Origin: Flavobacterium gelidilacus DSM 15343
Lineage (GTDB): Bacteria > Bacteroidota > Bacteroidia > Flavobacteriales > Flavobacteriaceae
Length of the DNA stretch: 64,000 bases
Assembly: GCF_000422685.1 (NCBI RefSeq)
Contig: NZ_KE383905.1
Coordinates: 1 to 64,000 of the forward strand
Direction: 5' to 3'
Below, one piece after another: positions 60,039 to 64,000 of this stretch. Positions within the stretch are counted from its first letter, which is position 1; every line of letters begins with the position of its first letter. The notes under the pieces were generated by a model. The model was given only the letters and a program-made list of their open reading frames with translations, was not told the DNA's origin and did not search any database. Position numbers and translations under genes: made by a program.

Positions 60039-60755
60039 TTAAACTTCCATTGGAATTTCCATTATTAAAAATTTTGCTTTTGTATTTGCTTTTATTTCTA
60101 ATTCAGAAGTTTCCCAAATTCCAATTGCATCTCTTTGTGCTAGTTTTTCACCATTTACTTCAATTTCACCTTCAATATTCATGACGTAAAATCCGTTTCC
60201 TTCTTTTTTTAGCGAAAGATTTTTAGAAAAATCCTTGTCAAAATCACTTAAATAAAACCAAGCATCTTGATGTATCCATACACCTTCGTCACTTTCATTT
60301 GGGGATAAAATTTGTGCAAAATTATTTTTTTGTAAGGATTTGTCTAAAGTGATTTGTTGGTAACGTGGCGTTACATTTTGCTTATTGGGAAACAACCAAA
60401 TTTGAAATAATTTAGTTTGTAAATCAGCATTTGGGTTAAATTCAGAATGTCGAACTCCTGTTCCAGCACTCATTACTTGTATGTCACCTGTTTTAATTGT
60501 TTCTGCATTTCCCATACTATCTTTATGAGCTAAATCACCTTCTAATGGAATAGTGATGATTTCCATATTATCATGAGGATGTTCTCCAAAACCCATTCCG
60601 GCTGCAATTGTGTCGTCATTTAAAACTCTCAATGTTCCAAATTGTACTCTTTCTGGATTATACCAACTTCCAAAACTGAAACTATGAAAAGCATTTAACC
60701 AACCGTGATTGGCATTTCCACGTGTATTTGCTTTATGTAAAACTGTATTTTTCAT
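60039..60755 (-). CDS. Pirin family protein
   Basis: The 238-residue bicupin has the pirin metal site in GFGEHPHDNMEIITIPLEG (His and Glu ligands near 57-64) and the GTGVRHSEFNPN segment. Pirins act as quercetin 2,3-dioxygenases or redox-sensitive regulators. It is the first gene of an operon running into GNAT, FeS and flavin-reductase genes, and has an activator-type palindrome plus TAAATTTG box upstream. Adjacent Crp/Fnr gene 60835 is the likely controller. Confidence 0.9.
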   Translation of the reverse strand: MKNTVLHKANTRGNANHGWLNAFHSFSFGSWYNPERVQFGTLRVLNDDTIAAGMGFGEHPHDNMEIITIPLEGDLAHKDSMGNAETIKTGDIQVMSAGTGVRHSEFNPNADLQTKLFQIWLFPNKQNVTPRYQQITLDKSLQKNNFAQILSPNESDEGVWIHQDAWFYLSDFDKDFSKNLSLKKEGNGFYVMNIEGEIEVNGEKLAQRDAIGIWETSELEIKANTKAKFLIMEIPMEV

Positions 60756-60785
60756 AATGATATAAATTTAGTAATTATTATGATA

Positions 60786-60831
60786 CAAATTTACATCATG
60801 AGTAAAGTAAGAGCACTTAACCTAGATTAAG
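60786..60831 (-). promoter_or_regulatory. pirin-operon promoter with palindromic activator site
   Basis: CTTAACCTAGATTAAG at 60816-60831, identical to the site before yceI, is centred 30.5 bp from TAAATTTG (60786-60793, minus strand). The flanks beyond CACTTAACC...ATTAAGAA differ between the two sites, so the shared 16 bp (20 with flanks) is a specific signal, not a recent duplication. Confidence 0.8.
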
Positions 60832-60834
60832 AAA

Positions 60835-61410
60835 TTATTTCTTCAACATTTTAGCTTTCATTTTGCTGAAAAATTCAGGTGTAACACCAATATAGGAAGC
60901 AATTTGTTTTTGAGGAACACGTTGAATTAATGTTGGATATTTTGAACAAAATTTTTCAAAACGCTCCTCGGCTGATAAACTTAAATTATCCATTAAACGT
61001 TCTTGATGCGCTACAAGTGAATTTTCGGTCAGAATTCTAAAAAAGCGTTCTAATTTTGGAATTCTTAAATATAATTCTTCTTGATTTTCTTTAGAAAGTA
61101 AAACGACTTCTGCCTCTTCATTAACTTCAATAAATAGATTTCCTGGTTTTTGAGAAAGCAAGCTGTACATGTCACCAATCCACCAGCCTTCGCAAGCAAA
61201 GTGTAAAACATGTTCTGCAATATTATCATTGATATTGAAGCTTCTTAAAATGCCTGAATTTACAAAATAGGAATATTTGGAAACTTCACCATCATTTAAT
61301 AAAACAGTTTTGGCTTTATACTTTCTGATTTCAATTTTTGACAAAATCAATTCTTTTTCTTGTTCAGAAAGTGAGACTATTTTTTCTATATTTTGTATAA
61401 TTAATTCCAT
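60835..61410 (-). CDS. Crp/Fnr family transcriptional regulator
   Basis: The 191-residue protein has a cyclic-nucleotide-binding-like domain (about 1-115: RKYKAKTVLLNDGEVSKYSYFVNSGIL and FACEGWWIGDMYSL, in part). The C-terminal region (about 130-190: LSAEERFEKFCSKYPTLIQRVPQKQIASYIGVTPEFFSKMKAKM, in part) is helix-turn-helix-like, with IASYIGVTPEFFSKMK as the recognition segment. No FNR-type cysteines are visible, so it is not an oxygen-sensing FeS regulator. It sits beside an operator-like palindrome that lies before the pirin operon. Start taken at ATG 61410. Confidence 0.85.
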   Translation of the reverse strand: MELIIQNIEKIVSLSEQEKELILSKIEIRKYKAKTVLLNDGEVSKYSYFVNSGILRSFNINDNIAEHVLHFACEGWWIGDMYSLLSQKPGNLFIEVNEEAEVVLLSKENQEELYLRIPKLERFFRILTENSLVAHQERLMDNLSLSAEERFEKFCSKYPTLIQRVPQKQIASYIGVTPEFFSKMKAKMLKK

Positions 61411-61456
61411 TAAGTCAAAAGTACTATATAATTTATAGAAATGGTATATTTGATTC

Positions 61457-62023
61457 ATGAAAACAGAAAAAGAGAAAATGTTAGCAGGTGAAAGCTATTT
61501 GGCAGATGATAAAGAACTTGTCGCTGAACGTTTACGTGCAAAAAAACTTCTTCATCGTTTGAATGTAACAGAATATGTTATGAATGGTAATGCAAGAAAT
61601 ATTCTTCATGTTTTGATGCCGAACTCACACAAACGACTATATATTGAACCACCATTTATTTGTGATTATGGTTATAACATTCATTGTGGAGAAAACGTTT
61701 ATTTTAATGTGAATTGTGTAGTTCTAGATGAAATGATTGTTAAAATTGGAGACAATGTCCTAATTGGTCCAGGTGTCCATATTTATACAGCGACACATCC
61801 ATTAAATGCAAAAGAACGTAGACTGAAGGAAATTTCAAAACCAGTTTCAATAGGTAATGATTGTTGGATAGGAGGAAACGCAACCATATGTCCAGGTGTG
61901 AAGATCGGAAATGGATGCGTTATTGGTGCTGGTTCTGTGGTAACAAAAGATATTCCTGATAATTCAATGGCTGTTGGAAATCCTGCAAAAGTGATTAAAA
62001 AGTTGAATCAAGAAAACGTATAA
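61457..62023 (+). CDS. Maltose/galactoside O-acetyltransferase-type enzyme
   Basis: The 188-residue left-handed beta-helix acetyltransferase has the Mac domain at the front (KEKMLAGESYLADDKELVAERLRAK, in part), then hexapeptide repeats including GPGVHIYTATHPLNAKERR, with the catalytic His, and WIGGNATICPGVKIGNGCVIGAGSVV. It acetylates a sugar hydroxyl with acetyl-CoA, as in maltose O-acetyltransferase. Divergent from the Crp/Fnr gene across about 46 bp and convergent with purT. Confidence 0.9.
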   Translation: MKTEKEKMLAGESYLADDKELVAERLRAKKLLHRLNVTEYVMNGNARNILHVLMPNSHKRLYIEPPFICDYGYNIHCGENVYFNVNCVVLDEMIVKIGDNVLIGPGVHIYTATHPLNAKERRLKEISKPVSIGNDCWIGGNATICPGVKIGNGCVIGAGSVVTKDIPDNSMAVGNPAKVIKKLNQENV

Positions 62024-62029
62024 ATTTTT

Positions 62030-63196
62030 CTATTTATTCACAGTTACTAATTTTGCTGTTTCTTTTGCTCGTTCCACAATGTCTTCCATTGGAGTTTCTA
62101 AAGTATCATAGGATAAAACAACTCCCATTCTTCTGTAAGGTCTTGATGTTGGTTTTCCAAACAATCTAAAATCGGTTTTTGGTAAACAAGCCACGTTTTC
62201 AACTCCAGTAAATGTTGGATTATTTGAATTTTCTGAAGCTAAAATTACAGCACTTGCTCCGTTTTTTTCTAAAGTAATTTCCGCGATTGGTAAGCTTAAA
62301 ATTGCACGAAGATGTAATTCAAATTCATTGAAATTTTGTGTGTTAGCTAAAGTCACCATTCCAGTATCGTGTGGTCTTGGAGATAATTCAGAAAAGTAAA
62401 CTCCTTCGTTGGTTAAGAAAAACTCTACACCGAAAAGTCCAGCGCCACCAAGTGCTTCTGTGACTTTTTTAGCCATATCTTGAGCTTCTAATAAATCTTT
62501 GTCTGAAACTCTTGCAGGTTGCCAACTTTCTTGATAATCACCGCGTTCTTGTCTGTGACCAATTGGAGCACAAAACAATGTTGTATTATTATTTTGAGTA
62601 ACAGTTAATAATGTTATTTCTGAATGAAAATTTACAAATGCTTCTACAATTATTTCTACAACATCACCACGAGAACCTTCTATAGCGTAATTCCAAGCTT
62701 TTTCAATGTCTTCGTTGGTTTTTATAGTGGATTGTCCTTTTCCAGACGAACTCATTAATGGTTTTACAACACAAGGCATTCCAACTTCTTCAACAGCTTT
62801 TTGTAATTCAGAAGCAGTTGTTGCGTAACGATAAGTAGCAGTTTTTAATCCTAATTCTTTGGCTGCTAAATCGCGAATTGCTTTTCGATTCATAGTGAAA
62901 TTTGCCGCTTTTGCAGAAGGCACAACAGTTATTCCTTGTTTTTCATAATCATAAAAACGTTCAGTGCGAATAGCTTCAATTTCTGGAACAATAAAATCGG
63001 GTTGGTGTTTGGCTACAATTCTGTCTAATTCTGAACCATCAAGCATGTTGATGACCTCAAAACCATGTGCGACTTGCATCGCTGGAGCGTTTTCGTAACT
63101 ATCAACGGCAATTACGGTTTGACCGATCCTTTGTGCGGCAATTACAAATTCTTTTCCTAGTTCACCAGAACCTAATAGTAGTATTTTTTTGTTCAT
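62030..63196 (-). CDS. purT: Formate-dependent phosphoribosylglycinamide formyltransferase
   Basis: PurT formylates GAR with formate and ATP in purine synthesis. The 388-residue ATP-grasp protein has [17 protein letters not shown] at the N-terminus, [14 protein letters not shown], the ATP-grasp lysine/glycine loop [12 protein letters not shown], and [29 protein letters not shown] near residue 270 (each in part). All are family hallmarks. It converges with the acetyltransferase (6-bp gap). A 7-bp duplicated word sits right before its start, and the structured repeat copy 2 lies upstream. Confidence 0.95.
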   Translation of the reverse strand: MNKKILLLGSGELGKEFVIAAQRIGQTVIAVDSYENAPAMQVAHGFEVINMLDGSELDRIVAKHQPDFIVPEIEAIRTERFYDYEKQGITVVPSAKAANFTMNRKAIRDLAAKELGLKTATYRYATTASELQKAVEEVGMPCVVKPLMSSSGKGQSTIKTNEDIEKAWNYAIEGSRGDVVEIIVEAFVNFHSEITLLTVTQNNNTTLFCAPIGHRQERGDYQESWQPARVSDKDLLEAQDMAKKVTEALGGAGLFGVEFFLTNEGVYFSELSPRPHDTGMVTLANTQNFNEFELHLRAILSLPIAEITLEKNGASAVILASENSNNPTFTGVENVACLPKTDFRLFGKPTSRPYRRMGVVLSYDTLETPMEDIVERAKETAKLVTVNK

Positions 63197-63199
63197 TTT

Positions 63200-63213
63200 T
63201 TGAAGTTTGAAGT
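63200..63213 (+). repeat. Duplicated heptamer upstream of purT
   Basis: TTGAAGT occurs twice in tandem 4 bp before the purT start (minus-strand gene), part of a run of TTGAA/TCGAT-like words extending to about 63240. Confidence 0.5.
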
Positions 63214-63248
63214 TCGATTAACGAATGTTGAATTTTGAAAACGGGTTT

Positions 63249-63345
63249 GCGTTAAGGATAGAGGCTTTGTTTGAGGTCTTTTTTATTGTATGTAAATACA
63301 ATGAAAAAAGCGAGTGCCGAAAGCCTGACCTGAAAGGTAACGCCC
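63249..63345 (-). repeat. Structured intergenic repeat, copy 2 (opposite orientation)
   Basis: Read on the minus strand it starts GGGCGTTACC, has GGTCAGGCTTTCG, and ends ATCCTTAACGC, like copy 1 at 10920-11006. The GCGTTA/TAACGC outer arms are kept. Near the front a hairpin ACCT/AGGT (63328-63331 with 63335-63338) replaces the longer stem of copy 1. The middle T-run/A-run stem is extended by ATTGTAT/ATACAAT. The 97-bp element fills the gap between purT and the aminotransferase terminator. Confidence 0.85.
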
Positions 63346-63354
63346 AAATTATTT

Positions 63355-63384
63355 TATAAAAAAAGCCCCAAGTTTCCTTGAGGC
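63355..63384 (-). terminator. Terminator of the aminotransferase gene
   Basis: On the minus strand GCCTCAAG pairs with CTTGGGGC (one G-U) over a 4-nt loop and is followed by seven Ts. Confidence 0.82.
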
Positions 63385-63392
63385 AAAAAGGT

Positions 63393-64000
63393 TTATGCTA
63401 ATGCGTCTTTAATTCTTCGCATTGCTTCTGTTAATAATTCTTCGCTTGTTGCGTAAGAGAATCGAATGCAGTTTGGGTTTCCAAAAGCTTCTCCGGTTAC
63501 TGTTGCTACGTTTGCTTCTGAAAGTAAATACATGGCAAAATCGTTTGCATCTTTGATTTCTGTTCCTTTTAAGGTTTTTCCGAAATAATGAGATACATCT
63601 GGGAAAACATAAAATGCTCCTTCTGGTGAATTTATTTTTAATCCTGGAATTTCTTGAATTAATCCGACTACTAAATTTCTTCTGCTTTTGAAAGCTGAAA
63701 CCATTTCGTTTAATACTTTTGGATCTGCATCAACAGCTGCAATTGTAGCTCTTTGTGCAATTGAATTGGCTCCAGAAGTTACTTGTCCTTGCATTTTTGT
63801 ACAAGCTTTTGCGATGATTTCTGAGGCTCCAATATAACCAATTCTCCAACCTGTCATTGCGAATGCTTTTGCTACTCCGTTTACGGTAATTGTTCTTTCA
63901 AACATGCCTGGAATAGATGCTATACTGCAAAATGTACCTGAAAAATTAATGTGTTCGTAAATTTCATCTGAAACTACGTAAATATCTTGTTTTTGTTTTA
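63393..64000 (-). CDS. Class I aminotransferase (aspartate aminotransferase-like), C-terminal part
   Basis: The frame stays open beyond ATG 63905 to the window end, where DIYVVSDEIYEHINF followed by SGTFCSIASIPGMFERT is readable, so the gene is cut by the window and the ATG is internal. VNGVAKAFAMTGWRIGYIG carries the PLP-binding lysine, and the C-terminal NCIRFSYATSEELLTEAMRR carries the substrate-carboxylate arginine (each in part). The type is that of the bacterial aspartate/prephenate aminotransferases. The N-terminal half is outside the window. A terminator follows the stop. Confidence 0.92.
   Translation of the reverse strand, partial: KQKQDIYVVSDEIYEHINFSGTFCSIASIPGMFERTITVNGVAKAFAMTGWRIGYIGASEIIAKACTKMQGQVTSGANSIAQRATIAAVDADPKVLNEMVSAFKSRRNLVVGLIQEIPGLKINSPEGAFYVFPDVSHYFGKTLKGTEIKDANDFAMYLLSEANVATVTGEAFGNPNCIRFSYATSEELLTEAMRRIKDALA

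Overview
The window is a chromosomal segment from a low-GC member of the Bacteroidota, almost certainly a Flavobacterium or close relative. The evidence is a type IX secretion sorting domain next to a PorP/SprF protein, GLPGLI and OMP_b-brl families, an S46 peptidase, a FolK-deoxynucleoside kinase fusion, GH3 proteins, and promoters of the flavobacterial TTG-N17-20-TAnnTTTG type. The species cannot be named from this sequence.

Layout. 1-1.4 kb: 3' end of a secreted protein with a type B T9SS sorting domain plus porP/sprF. 1.4-10.1 kb: gamma carbonic anhydrase, then a minus-strand envelope cluster (CBS protein, nadK, DUF6089, uppS, bamA, two ompH/skp-like genes, murI). 10.2-18.7 kb: pdxJ, a hydrolase, a FadL/SGNH-lipoprotein pair, a small membrane protein, then tig-clpP-clpX. 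18.7-23.8 kb: a large outer-membrane barrel, a 37-residue lipoprotein, GH3 and DUF2797. 23.8-29.1 kb: a cassette of TonB-type receptor, GLPGLI protein and short secreted two-cysteine peptide. It is duplicated and partly decayed, and it is flanked by two 131-bp copies of the DUF2797 3' end. 29.2-41.4 kb: AsmA-like protein, queuosine-precursor transporter, sppA, folK-dNK, an RNA methyltransferase, a TPR lipoprotein with an amidohydrolase, and mutS. 41.4-41.8 kb: tRNA-Gly and tRNA-Leu with a textbook promoter and terminator. 41.9-50.6 kb: DUF1508, small acidic lipoproteins, S46 dipeptidyl peptidase, Kdo transferase, DegT aminotransferase, galE, and a HipA-like/DUF3037/M23 operon. 50.8-57.2 kb: a LuxR-type regulator followed by a same-strand run of unrecognised exported proteins, which is the most accessory-looking stretch. 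57.3-64 kb: fabD, then a stress-type block (YceI; pirin-GNAT-FeS-flavin reductase; Crp/Fnr regulator), an acetyltransferase, purT and the C-terminal half of an aspartate-type aminotransferase.

The three strongest unusual signals are these. (1) The tandem receptor-GLPGLI-peptide cassette inserted at the 3' end of the DUF2797 gene; I propose it as a candidate undescribed secreted-peptide system. (2) Two identical 16-bp palindromes at exactly the same distance from TAnnTTTG boxes, upstream of YceI and of the pirin operon, which are a probable Crp/Fnr-type regulon. (3) Two copies of a structured intergenic repeat (GGGCGTTACC...ATCCTTAACGC) in opposite orientation, in which paired helices are kept while the sequence changes. 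Short tandem repeats of 6, 7 or 8 bp also sit directly in front of several housekeeping genes. There is no CRISPR array, rRNA, prophage or intact insertion sequence.
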